From Insulibacter thermoxylanivorax (GTDB taxonomy: Bacteria > Bacillota > Bacilli > Paenibacillales > DA-C8), in NCBI RefSeq assembly GCF_015472005.1, contig NZ_BMAQ01000022.1:1-34512 (forward strand): a DNA stretch of 34,512 nucleotides, read 5' to 3'. A model generated the notes under the pieces. That model had not been told where the DNA came from. It did not search any database and saw only the letters and a program-made list of their open reading frames with translations. Positions within the stretch are counted from its first letter, which is position 1; every line of letters starts with the position of its first letter. This document shows, piece by piece, positions 27,518-34,512 of the stretch. The translations under genes and the position numbers were made by a program.

Positions 27518-27982
27518 CTATTTTTTGCGTAAGTTTCGGAAAAAAGAGGTCAGAAGCTCGGCGCATTGCTCCTGCTCGATCCCCGAGATGATCTCTGTCC
27601 GGTGGTTGAACCGATCATCGTTCAGGAGATTCATGAGCGTACCGGCGCAGCCGGCCTTCGGATCGGAAGTACCGTATACGAGCAGCGGGATACGGGCTTG
27701 CAGGATCGCGCCGGCGCACATCGGGCACGGTTCGAGCGTCACGTACAGCGTGCAGCCCAGCAAACGCCATGCACCTAATGTTTCGCTCGCTTGCCGGATG
27801 GCGATCATCTCGGCATGGGCGGTGGGATCAAGGGAGGTCTCCCGGGTGTTGTGACCGCGGCCGACGATGACCCCGTCGCGCACGATGACAGCGCCGATGG
27901 GGACTTCATGGATCGCTTCGGCTTTCTTGGCTTCGCGGATTGCTTCCTGCATCCAGTAGTGATGATCTAGATGGTCGTTCAT
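27518..27982 (-). CDS. tadA: tRNA-specific adenosine deaminase
   Basis: TadA deaminates A34 of tRNA-Arg(ACG) to inosine so that one tRNA reads CGU, CGC and CGA. The 154 residues carry the zinc site: His56 and catalytic Glu58 in TAHAEM, and Cys86 and Cys89 in PCPMC. The frame continues upstream to 28015, but ATG 27982 is chosen because GGAGGT lies just before it on the minus strand. The gene is convergent with the transglutaminase-like gene and divergent from ychF. No clear terminator with a U-run is seen at its end, and its promoter in 27983-28177 is not clear. Confidence 0.95.
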   Translation of the reverse strand: MNDHLDHHYWMQEAIREAKKAEAIHEVPIGAVIVRDGVIVGRGHNTRETSLDPTAHAEMIAIRQASETLGAWRLLGCTLYVTLEPCPMCAGAILQARIPLLVYGTSDPKAGCAGTLMNLLNDDRFNHRTEIISGIEQEQCAELLTSFFRNLRKK

Positions 27983-28177
27983 AAGGCAACCTCCGTTGGG
28001 ATGTACATTAAGCATAGATCAGATGATCACTATGCATAAGTCAAGAATATCATGAACAGCTGATATGCTTACTATTGTAGGGAAACCCGGCGTCGTGTTG
28101 CAAGCTGTCCTAAATCGCTCGATGGTGCAGAATGGATCGAGCAAAGTCAGCTGGAAAGGACTTTGGGCGGCATACAG

Positions 28178-28206
28178 ATGACATGACCGTTGGGATGTTT
28201 TATAAT
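28178..28206 (+). promoter_or_regulatory. ychF promoter
   Basis: ATGACA (28178-28183), an exact 17-bp spacer and a perfect TATAAT (28201-28206) form one of the best sigma-A promoters in the window, 88 bp before the start. The rest of 27983-28294 holds nothing else I can support. Confidence 0.7.
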
Positions 28207-28294
28207 TAGGATTGGCTAACTATGCAGTTACCGATGAATATTATCATTACGCATACCATGATAAACTAGATGCGATATAAGGAGCGCACAAGAT

Positions 28295-29395
28295 ATGGCT
28301 TTACAAGCAGGAATCGTCGGATTGCCGAACGTCGGCAAGTCTACATTGTTTAATGCGATTACGCAGGCCGGCGCGGAGTCGGCGAATTACCCGTTCTGCA
28401 CGATTGAACCCAATGTCGGCGTGGTAGAAGTGCCAGATGATCGGCTGAATCGAATTGCAGAGATCGTTAAGCCGCAGCGAATCCTGCCGACGGCTTTTGA
28501 ATTTGTGGATATCGCGGGTCTGGTGAAGGGTGCGAGCAAGGGAGAAGGGCTCGGGAATAAGTTTCTCTCCCATATCCGTGAAGTGGATGCGATCGTACAC
28601 GTCGTTCGCTGCTTCGAAGATGAGAATATCACGCACGTCTCGGGCGGGGTGGACCCGATCAGCGATATCGAGACGATTAATCTGGAACTCATCTTGGCCG
28701 ATCTGGAAACGGTGGAACGGCGCATCGAGCGCACCCGCAAGAATATGAAGGGCGGCAACAAGCAATTCGCCAAGGAACTCGAATGCCTCGAGCGGATTAA
28801 GGACGCCCTCTACAATGATCGAGCGGCTAGAACGGTTGAACTAAGCGATGAAGAGCGGCCGCTCATCCGCGATCTGCATCTGCTGACGATGAAGCCGGTG
28901 CTGTATGCAGCGAATGTCAGTGAGGAAGAAGCGGCCAACTATGGGGGCAATCCTTATGTGAAACAAGTTCAGGAGTACGCTGCGCAGGAAAATGCCGAAG
29001 TCATCGCCATCTGTGCGAAGGTGGAGGCAGAGATCGCCGAACTGGAAGGTGAGGACAAAGAGCTGTTCCTTCAAGAGCTCGGCCTCAAGGAATCTGGATT
29101 GAACCGCTTGATTCGCAGCGCTTATAAGCTTCTCGGTCTGCAGACGTACTTCACCGCGGGCGAACAAGAGGTAAGAGCTTGGACGATCAGGGCCAATACC
29201 AAGGCACCGCAGGCTGCCGGGATCATCCACTCGGACTTTGAACGCGGCTTTATCCGTGCGGAAGTGGTCTCGTACGAAGACTTGATCGCATGCGGATCGA
29301 TGGCCGCCGTTCGCGAGAAGGGGCTGTTAAGACTCGAAGGCAAGGACTATGTGGTGCAGGATGGAGACATCATTCATTTCCGGTTTAATGTGTAA
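28295..29395 (+). CDS. ychF: redox-regulated ATPase YchF (OBG family)
   Basis: A 366-residue P-loop protein, the usual length. The Walker A is [14 protein letters not shown] (about residues 7-20), the G3 region [16 protein letters not shown], and the C-terminal TGS domain ends [11 protein letters not shown]. The family hydrolyses ATP rather than GTP because its G4 motif is altered. It binds ribosomes and is linked to stress and redox responses. ATG 28295 follows AAGGAG. A single-gene unit with its own promoter and terminator. Confidence 0.96.
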   Translation: MALQAGIVGLPNVGKSTLFNAITQAGAESANYPFCTIEPNVGVVEVPDDRLNRIAEIVKPQRILPTAFEFVDIAGLVKGASKGEGLGNKFLSHIREVDAIVHVVRCFEDENITHVSGGVDPISDIETINLELILADLETVERRIERTRKNMKGGNKQFAKELECLERIKDALYNDRAARTVELSDEERPLIRDLHLLTMKPVLYAANVSEEEAANYGGNPYVKQVQEYAAQENAEVIAICAKVEAEIAELEGEDKELFLQELGLKESGLNRLIRSAYKLLGLQTYFTAGEQEVRAWTIRANTKAPQAAGIIHSDFERGFIRAEVVSYEDLIACGSMAAVREKGLLRLEGKDYVVQDGDIIHFRFNV

Positions 29396-29410
29396 CGTAT
29401 GCAGGACAGG

Positions 29411-29454
29411 AACGGCTGGGCGGTCTCCCTGGGCGGAGCTGCTTGCCGTTTTTT
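29411..29454 (+). terminator. terminator after ychF
   Basis: AACGGC (29411-29416) pairs with GCCGTT (29445-29450), an inner CTCC/GGAG pairing extends the stem, and TTTT follows. Confidence 0.75.
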
Positions 29455-29489
29455 GCGAATGATAGATGTGTATGACAGCCAGGTTAGCT

Positions 29490-29567
29490 GGTCATTCCGC
29501 CGGCCATTCATATCGGCGATTCATGTTGGCGATTCATGTCGCTCATTCATGCCGGTCATTCAAAGCC
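29490..29567. repeat. degenerate 13-nt tandem array (six units)
   Basis: Six adjacent units of 12-14 nt start at 29490, 29502, 29515, 29528, 29541 and 29554. They follow the pattern GG-Y-S-ATTCATGYC; the third and fourth differ by one base. The array lies between the ychF terminator and prfA. Confidence 0.75.
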
Positions 29568-29570
29568 GGT

Positions 29571-29626
29571 AAATCCATACACTAAAATCCATACACTAAA
29601 ATCCATACACCAAAATCCATACACCA
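29571..29626. repeat. 14-nt tandem repeat, four copies, before prfA
   Basis: AAATCCATACACTA occurs at 29571-29584 and 29585-29598. AAATCCATACACCA follows at 29599-29612 and 29613-29626. The array ends 1 nt before the prfA ribosome-binding site, so it lies in the leader RNA. Confidence 0.95.
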
Positions 29627-29641
29627 AAGGGGTGAATACGA

Positions 29642-30718
29642 TTGTTAGACAGATTGCAATCCCTTGCAGATCGATATGAGAAGCTCAGCGAACTGCTGTG
29701 CGATCCGGACGTGGTAAACGACAGCAAGAAGCTGCGGGAATATTCCAAAGAACAGTCCGATCTGCAAGAGGCCTATGATCTATATATGGAATACAAGAAG
29801 GCGCGGGAGCAGCTGGATTCGGCCAAGGAGATGCTGCAAGAGAAGCTCGACGATGAGATGCGCGAACTGGTGAAGATGGAGATCGGGGAACTCACCGAGA
29901 AGATTCGCAGCTTGGAAGAGCGGATCAAGATCGTCCTCCTGCCGAAGGATCCGAATGACGATAAGAACGTCATCGTGGAGATCCGCGGCGCAGCCGGCGG
30001 AGATGAGGCGGCTTTGTTTGCTGCTGATCTGTTCCGCATGTACTCGCGCTATGCCGAGATGCAGGGATGGAAGATCGAAGTCCTGGAAGCCCATGAGAAT
30101 GATCTCGGCGGCTTCAAGGAGATCATCTTCATGGTCAAGGGCAAGGGAGCTTACAGCAAGCTCAAATACGAAAGCGGCGCACACCGCGTGCAGCGCGTAC
30201 CGGTTACCGAGTCGGGAGGACGCATCCATACCTCGACATCGACGGTCGGCGTGATGCCGGAGATGGACGAGATCGAAGTCGAGATCAAGGAATCCGACAT
30301 TCGCGTCGATACATTCTGCTCCAGCGGTCCCGGCGGGCAGTCGGTTAACACGACGAAGTCGGCCGTTCGTGTTACTCACTTGCCGACGGGGATCGTGGTG
30401 ACTTGTCAGGACGGCAAGTCGCAGAACTCCAATAAGGAGATGGCTTTGCGCGTGCTGCGTGCGCGGATCTATGAGGCGAAGCGCCAGGAAGAAGAGGCGA
30501 AGTATGCCGATGAACGCAAGGCCAAAGTGGGCACCGGCGACCGCAGTGAGCGCATCCGTACGTACAACTTCCCGCAGAGCCGGGTGACGGATCACCGCAT
30601 CGGCCTCACGCTGCAGAAGCTGGACCGCGTGCTGGACGGAGAGCTGGATGAGATCATCACAGCGCTCACGATTGCGGAGCAGTCCCAGATGCTCGAACAG
30701 GAGCAGCTTGCCCAATGA
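29642..30718 (+). CDS. prfA: peptide chain release factor 1
   Basis: RF1 recognises UAA and UAG stop codons and triggers peptide release on the ribosome. The 358-residue length is normal. The GGQ motif is at residues 231-233 in [14 protein letters not shown]; the Gln is the site methylated by PrmC, whose gene overlaps. The codon-recognition P-x-T region falls in [20 protein letters not shown] 29642 is the start (family begins MLDRLQSL) with AAGGGGTGA just upstream. It is probably translated together with prmC through the ATGA overlap. Two tandem repeat arrays precede it. Confidence 0.97.
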   Translation: MLDRLQSLADRYEKLSELLCDPDVVNDSKKLREYSKEQSDLQEAYDLYMEYKKAREQLDSAKEMLQEKLDDEMRELVKMEIGELTEKIRSLEERIKIVLLPKDPNDDKNVIVEIRGAAGGDEAALFAADLFRMYSRYAEMQGWKIEVLEAHENDLGGFKEIIFMVKGKGAYSKLKYESGAHRVQRVPVTESGGRIHTSTSTVGVMPEMDEIEVEIKESDIRVDTFCSSGPGGQSVNTTKSAVRVTHLPTGIVVTCQDGKSQNSNKEMALRVLRARIYEAKRQEEEAKYADERKAKVGTGDRSERIRTYNFPQSRVTDHRIGLTLQKLDRVLDGELDEIITALTIAEQSQMLEQEQLAQ

Positions 30719-31815
30719 AGTCGTCAGAGAATCGGAATGGCACAGGGAATCAGACAACTAGGAAGCGCACGGTTCGGGAAGCCTATCGATGGGCTTCCTC
30801 TCTTTTGTTGCGGGGCGGGATTGAGGATGCGGACCGGCATGCTGAGTGGCTGGTCCAGGAGGTGCTGGGCTGGGACCGCACCCAGTTCCTGCTCCGCTGG
30901 GACGAACCCTTCCCGCTGGAGAAGGAAGCTGAGCTCGAGCAGATGGCTGAGCGGCGGCTCAAGGGGGAACCGCTGCAGTATATCATCGGTGAGCAGGAGT
31001 TCTACGGGCTTCCCTTCCGCGTGAACCCTGCGGTGCTCATCCCGCGGCCTGAGACGGAACTGCTCGTAGAAGAGGTCATCAAGCGGGGGAAGGCTTGGGG
31101 AGCAGGCGGCACGGCAGCGGCGCCGGCTGAAGCTCCGCTGCGGGTGATCGATGTGGGCACGGGAAGCGGCGCGATCGCTGTGACGCTGGCAGTGAAGTGT
31201 CCTGCGTGGCAGATCACTGCGACGGATATCAGCGCGGCAGCCCTGGAAACAGCACGCGGCAATGCGGCGAGGCACGGGGTGATGGATCGCATCACCTGGG
31301 TGCAGGGGGATCTCTTGAGTCCGTGGCTTGCAGCGGACGGATCCAGCGGATCGAGTGGATCGAATGGATCGAACGCATTAGATGGATCCAGTGCATCAGA
31401 GGAATTACAAGGTTCCAAAGAATCTGATGGATTAAGCGGATCAAATGGACCGAACAGATCTAACAGATCTAACGGATCTAACGGATCGATGGCTCCTTTC
31501 GACTATGATATTCTCGTCTCGAACCCGCCTTATATCCCCGATGACGAGATCGAGACGCTGCAAGTGGAAGTGCGCCAATATGAGCCGCGCTCGGCTCTAA
31601 GCGGCGGACCTGACGGATTGCACATCTATGCGCGGCTGGTCGAGCAGCTGCAGCAGTTGGAGCGCAAGCCAAGGTTGGTTGCACTGGAAGTGGGACAAGG
31701 ACAGCATGAGGCTGTGGGTAAGATGCTGGCGAAGCTGAATGAGTGGGATGAGATCACCTATGTACCGGATCTAGCTGGCATTCAGCGTCACGTCATCGCG
31801 ATGCGGCGTGATTAG
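30715..31815 (+). CDS. prmC: release factor glutamine N5-methyltransferase with a low-complexity insertion
   Basis: PrmC transfers a methyl group from S-adenosylmethionine to the GGQ glutamine of release factors. The SAM motif DVGTGSGAI is at residues 146-154 and the catalytic NPPY at 270-273. At 366 residues it is much longer than the usual 280-290. About 51 extra residues (208-258), almost all Gly, Ser and Asn, sit between the GDLLSPW strand and [12 protein letters not shown]; an Ala/Gly-rich loop near 127-140 adds more. The ATG lies in ATGA overlapping the prfA stop, so the pair is coupled. The core motifs look intact, so the enzyme is probably active. Confidence 0.95.
   Translation: MKSSENRNGTGNQTTRKRTVREAYRWASSLLLRGGIEDADRHAEWLVQEVLGWDRTQFLLRWDEPFPLEKEAELEQMAERRLKGEPLQYIIGEQEFYGLPFRVNPAVLIPRPETELLVEEVIKRGKAWGAGGTAAAPAEAPLRVIDVGTGSGAIAVTLAVKCPAWQITATDISAAALETARGNAARHGVMDRITWVQGDLLSPWLAADGSSGSSGSNGSNALDGSSASEELQGSKESDGLSGSNGPNRSNRSNGSNGSMAPFDYDILVSNPPYIPDDEIETLQVEVRQYEPRSALSGGPDGLHIYARLVEQLQQLERKPRLVALEVGQGQHEAVGKMLAKLNEWDEITYVPDLAGIQRHVIAMRRD
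31336..31488 (+). repeat. in-frame Gly-Ser-Asn coding repeat inside prmC
   Basis: A 153-bp stretch is built of imperfect 9-bp units, GGATCNAAY (Gly-Ser-Asn), with interruptions. It keeps the reading frame. Such a tract can expand or shrink by slippage in steps of three codons. Confidence 0.8.
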
Positions 31816-31890
31816 ACATTAGACAGCACCAAGACGAGATAGGCAGTACTGTGTGGCGGGATGCGGCGGATCCTCGGGAAGCGAAAGGTC

Positions 31891-31935
31891 GGTTCGTGCT
31901 GATAGAATTCGTGCTAACGGGATTCGTGCTAACGG
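31891..31935. repeat. 15-nt tandem repeat, three copies
   Basis: Units at 31891-31905, 31906-31920 and 31921-31935 follow the pattern RRTTCGTGCTAACGG; the last two differ at one position. The last unit runs into the first CTAACGGAAC module of the downstream repeat element. Confidence 0.8.
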
Positions 31936-32122
31936 AACAGGAGTACCTTATTTTGCTGAATTGGGCGGTTATTCCGAACTAACGGAACGTGGGTGCGTTA
32001 TTTCGTTGAAACGGGTCTATCTCATATGGATTCGCAGCGAATAGCGAACTGTAGTTCCGTTAGAATTAACAAGCACCGCATATTTACGAAATAGCGAACT
32101 GTAGTTCCATTAGCGAGAGTCC
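31929..32122 (+). repeat. dispersed palindromic repeat element, copy A
   Basis: Four modules are seen: two forward (CTAACGGAAC at 31929 and 31979) and two reverse (GTTCCGTTAG at 32054-32063, GTTCCATTAG at 32104-32113), each joined to a TATTTCG-like core. The element ends CGAGAGTCC (32114-32122). The same arrangement occurs reversed at 34305-34512, similar throughout at roughly four of five bases. It could form a cruciform or folded RNA. Together with the 15-nt units it fills most of the prmC-spoIIR gap. Confidence 0.8.
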
Positions 32123-32139
32123 TGAACACAAAAATGATA

Positions 32140-32169
32140 GGTTTATAGATTCCCCTTACCGGACATACT
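32140..32169 (+). promoter_or_regulatory. probable sigma-F promoter of spoIIR
   Basis: GGACATACT (32161-32169) matches every fixed position of the sigma-F -10 pattern GGNNANANT. A weaker -35 is GGTTTA (32140-32145, 15-bp spacer). spoIIR is a known sigma-F gene in B. subtilis, which supports the call. Confidence 0.6.
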
Positions 32170-32202
32170 GGTAGACAGGTGAGGAGAAAGGGGAATCGGA
32201 CG

Positions 32203-32898
32203 ATGAGCAGATGCTGGTCATCCTATGTTCGCACTTATCGGAGAGTATTATTCAGTGCTCCCTTTAGTACGAAGCGGTATGTTGTATATACGATTTTGGC
32301 ATTTTTCATCCTGATGATGTCGTGGGAAGCGGGTGCAGCAGATGCTGCGATTGCGGGACAGATGATTCCAGAGCAGTCGATCCGCCTACGCATCTTGGCT
32401 AACTCAGATTCTCCAGCGGACCAATGGCTGAAGCGCAAGATCCGCGATGCGGTGATCGATCAGATCAATGAATGGGTCACGGAACCTGATCATATCGAGT
32501 ATGCACGTGAAGTAATCCAAGAGAACATACCTGAGATTGAACGGTTGGTAAAGGCAACATTAGAACGATACGGGTATGACTATCCGTATGAAGTCGAGCT
32601 GGGCCGGGTTGCGTTTCCGACGAAACTGTACGGCAATCAAGTGTATCCGGCGGGGGAATATGAGGCGCTTCGCATCTCCATCGGCAGCGGAGAGGGACAG
32701 AATTGGTGGTGTGTTCTTTTTCCGCCGCTGTGCTTCGTTGATATGGCATCCGGAGCGAGCGAGGCTGTTGCATACGCCGAGGAAGGCGACGTGGAAGCAG
32801 CTTCTGCGAAGCCGCTCAGCGAACAGAAGATCGAGAAGCGATTCTTCCTCTGGGATCTGCTGCAACATGTTTTCGAATGGATCGGTTCATGGTTCTAG
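32203..32898 (+). CDS. spoIIR: stage II sporulation protein R
   Basis: SpoIIR is made in the forespore, is secreted into the intermembrane space and triggers SpoIIGA-mediated processing of pro-sigma-E in the mother cell. The 231-residue product has an N-terminal hydrophobic signal or anchor (about 29-46). The family core follows: IPEQSIRLRILANSDSPADQ, KRKIRDAVIDQINEW and YPAGEYEALRISIGSGEGQNWWCVLFPPLC. ATG 32203 is preferred because AAAGGGG precedes it; GTG 32179 is the in-frame alternative. A sigma-F-type promoter lies 33 bp upstream. Its place between prmC and tsaC is conserved in spore formers. Repeat elements flank the spoIIR-tsaC pair. Confidence 0.93.
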   Translation: MSRCWSSYVRTYRRVLFSAPFSTKRYVVYTILAFFILMMSWEAGAADAAIAGQMIPEQSIRLRILANSDSPADQWLKRKIRDAVIDQINEWVTEPDHIEYAREVIQENIPEIERLVKATLERYGYDYPYEVELGRVAFPTKLYGNQVYPAGEYEALRISIGSGEGQNWWCVLFPPLCFVDMASGASEAVAYAEEGDVEAASAKPLSEQKIEKRFFLWDLLQHVFEWIGSWF

Positions 32899-32944
32899 CA
32901 GCGTGTTCTATTGGTGTGATTGCTAGTAATCTATTTCTGTAATC

Positions 32945-32957
32945 TATAATCTATAAT
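32945..32957 (+). promoter_or_regulatory. two tandem -10 boxes before tsaC
   Basis: TATAAT occurs at 32945-32950 and again at 32952-32957. TTGCTA (32920-32925) is a possible -35 with a long 19-bp spacer to the first. It would give tsaC its own vegetative promoter. Confidence 0.45.
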
Positions 32958-33018
32958 TAGGTGATAAGCAGCAGGAATAAGGAAATAAGGCAAAGGCATT
33001 AAAGAAGAGGATGTTACG

Positions 33019-34215
33019 ATGACTAAAGAGACGCAGATCTGGACGATCATAGAAAATACATCAGCGATCAACTCTGCAAGCAGTTCAGCCAGCGGCTCTG
33101 CAAGCAGCGATGGACAGGGGCATCCTGTTGTCAGCAGCGAGCATCCGGATATCCAGGCCGCGGCAGCACTGCTTCGTGAAGGGGAATTGGTCGCCTTTCC
33201 AACGGAGACGGTATATGGCTTGGGGGCGGATGCCACCAACACTTCTGCTGTAGAGGCGATCTATCATGCGAAGGGGAGACCTTCGGATAACCCGTTGATC
33301 GTGCATATCGCAGAGCGCTCGCAGCTGGATGAGCTCATCGCCGACAGCGTATCGCAAGAGGAGAGAGAACTTGCGGAGCGATTGATCGCGCGTTTCTGGC
33401 CGGGTCCGTTGACGCTGGTTCTGCCGGTGCGTCCGGGCGCGGTCTCACCGCGCGTAACGGCGGGGCTGGCGACGGTCGCCGTGCGCATGCCCGATCATCC
33501 GCTGGCGCTCGCGCTTATCCGCGCCAGCGGCCGCCCCATCGCCGCGCCGAGCGCGAACCGCTCCGGTCGACCGAGCCCCACCACAGCCCGCCATGTCGCC
33601 GAAGATCTCGCCGGCCGCATAGCCGGCATCATCGACGGCGGCCCGACGGCTGTGGGGCTCGAATCGACCGTGGTCGCGATTCTGCCGCGCGGCCTTGAAC
33701 TGCTGCGCCCAGGCGGCGTTACGCAACAGCAGCTGCGCGAAGCAGCACCGGATGTGCCGCTTCACGCACCCGAGCTGCCCTCCGCCGCGGCGCAGCCGAT
33801 CCTGCCGGACGAAGCGCCCCGCTCGCCCGGCATGAAATACGCGCACTACGCCCCGCAAGGGGAGATGCGCGTCATCCTCGGCGGCTCCTCGCCGGCTTCG
33901 CGCGCGGCCGTCATCGATCATGCCGCTTCGCTGTTAGCAGAGGCGAAGCGGCAGGGACGGCGCATCGGCGTGCTGACCTATGCCGAGCATGAAGGACGTT
34001 ACCACGGCGTTGATCATATCGCCGTGTGCGGCAGTCTGCGCGATCTGAGTACCGTCGCGAAGCAGCTCTACGATGCCCTCCGCAGTTTCGATGAAGCGGG
34101 CATCGATTTTATCGTTGCTGAGGGCTGTCCGTCTGAGGGTGTAGGTGAAGCGATCATGAATCGCTTGATCAAGGCGGCAGCATACCGCATCGAACGGGTA
34201 GAGGCCAGATCGTAA
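33019..34215 (+). CDS. tsaC: L-threonylcarbamoyladenylate synthase (Sua5/YwlC type)
   Basis: This enzyme makes threonylcarbamoyl-AMP from threonine, bicarbonate and ATP, the first step of the t6A37 modification of ANN-decoding tRNAs. The YrdC domain (about 43-230) carries PTETVYGLG (61-69) and KGRPSDNPL (85-93), with the SANRSGRPSPT segment further on. A C-terminal Sua5 domain completes a 398-residue protein, longer than the roughly 350 of typical homologues. The excess includes a Ser/Ala/Gly-rich N-terminal segment (19-34). ATG 33019 follows AGAGGATG. The central part (about 33400-33900) is visibly richer in G+C than neighbouring genes. Position after spoIIR matches ywlC. Confidence 0.95.
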   Translation: MTKETQIWTIIENTSAINSASSSASGSASSDGQGHPVVSSEHPDIQAAAALLREGELVAFPTETVYGLGADATNTSAVEAIYHAKGRPSDNPLIVHIAERSQLDELIADSVSQEERELAERLIARFWPGPLTLVLPVRPGAVSPRVTAGLATVAVRMPDHPLALALIRASGRPIAAPSANRSGRPSPTTARHVAEDLAGRIAGIIDGGPTAVGLESTVVAILPRGLELLRPGGVTQQQLREAAPDVPLHAPELPSAAAQPILPDEAPRSPGMKYAHYAPQGEMRVILGGSSPASRAAVIDHAASLLAEAKRQGRRIGVLTYAEHEGRYHGVDHIAVCGSLRDLSTVAKQLYDALRSFDEAGIDFIVAEGCPSEGVGEAIMNRLIKAAAYRIERVEARS

Positions 34216-34224
34216 AGATCAAAA

Positions 34225-34276
34225 ATACAGGCTAATAGTAGTGACCAATAATACAGGTTAATAGTGAAGGTCAATA
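34225..34276. repeat. 26-nt tandem duplication after tsaC
   Basis: 34225-34250 and 34251-34276 both begin ATACAGG, continue TAATAGT and end CAATA. They match at 20 of 26 positions. No terminator stem is evident; a TTTTTT run occurs at 34291-34296 without a preceding hairpin. Confidence 0.8.
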
Positions 34277-34304
34277 ATTCATCGGTTGCATTTTTTGGGT
34301 TCGA

Positions 34305-34512
34305 GGACTCTCGCGCTAACGGAACTACAGTACGCTATTTCGCTAAAATGCGGTGCTTTAGAAATCTAACGGAACTACAGTACGCTATTCGCAGCGAATC
34401 TATGGGATACGGATCCAAAACGGCGAAATAACGCACCCAGGTTCCGTTAGCTCGGGAAAACTGCCCAAAACAGCGAAATAAGGGCCTCCTAGTTATTAGC
34501 CCCCTAATCCAT
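34305..34512 (-). repeat. dispersed palindromic repeat element, copy B (runs to window end)
   Basis: This is an inverted copy of 31929-32122. It begins GGACTCTCG (34305-34313) and carries CTAACGGAAC modules at 34316 and 34366, GTTCCGTTAG at 34441-34450 and a decayed GTTATTAG at 34492-34499. The span between outer landmarks (34305-34450) is 146 bp, against 144 bp in copy A (31979-32122). It may continue past the window. Confidence 0.8.

Noticed and set aside
28065..28181. 38-codon frame between tadA and ychF
   Set aside because: No Shine-Dalgarno sequence, no recognisable motif, and its end overlaps the ychF -35 box.
29490..29626. Possible CRISPR array
   Set aside because: Units of 13-14 nt are directly adjacent with no spacers, and no cas genes are in the window.
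31853..32044. 63-codon frame after prmC
   Set aside because: It consists of the 15-nt tandem repeat and repeat element A; no coding signal is present.

Overview
The window looks like chromosome of a spore-forming, low-to-mid G+C Firmicute, most probably Paenibacillus or a close relative. The reasons are: the guaB-dacA-pdxS-pdxT-serS order, the prfA-prmC-spoIIR-tsaC order, spore genes (spoIIR and a tiny sspP-like gene), strong Shine-Dalgarno sites with many TTG/GTG starts, a YesM/YesN-type two-component pair beside a sugar ABC transporter, and a copper-amine-oxidase-N domain on an exported protein. This assignment is inference from gene content, not from a 16S sequence.

Layout. 1-503: non-coding leader with inverted and tandem repeats and a guaB promoter. 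504-7208: housekeeping block with guaB (GMP synthesis), dacA (cell-wall carboxypeptidase), pdxS/pdxT (pyridoxal phosphate synthase), serS and a tRNA-Ser(UGA) directly behind serS. 7279-11769: a 47-residue SspP-like spore protein, a lipoprotein, hisC and glnS. 11984-15706: an intracellular GH43-like glycosidase, a TetR regulator, an MFS exporter and a small DUF5519 protein; the tetR and exporter upstream regions share an operator-like 16-mer. 15747-24328: a carbohydrate locus, with a leftward cytoplasmic (alpha/alpha)6-type glycoside hydrolase divergent from a rightward ABC importer (binding protein, two permeases), sensor kinase and AraC-type response regulator; no ATPase gene is present. 24437-27467: a CPBP membrane protease, a tRNA-Arg(CCU) with an odd acceptor stem, and an exported transglutaminase-fold protein whose catalytic Cys is Gly. 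27518-34215: tadA, ychF, prfA, prmC, spoIIR and tsaC. Two oppositely oriented copies of a palindromic repeat element flank spoIIR-tsaC.

How the parts work together. The importer, divergent glycosidase and two-component pair form one inducible sugar-uptake unit. A 21-bp-spaced direct repeat beside the importer promoter is the likely site for the AraC-type regulator. An intercistronic hairpin after the binding-protein gene probably sets its level above the permeases. PrfA and PrmC act together (PrmC methylates the release-factor GGQ glutamine). SerRS and tRNA-Ser are adjacent; TadA and TsaC both modify tRNA anticodon arms.

I did not find a clear-cut new multi-gene system. The most notable items are the putative YesN operator, the shared TetR/MFS operator, the repeat-encoded insertion inside PrmC, the inactivated-looking transglutaminase domain, the dispersed palindromic element, the tandem arrays before prfA and the bulged tRNA-Arg. 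Identities and motif counts were made by eye.
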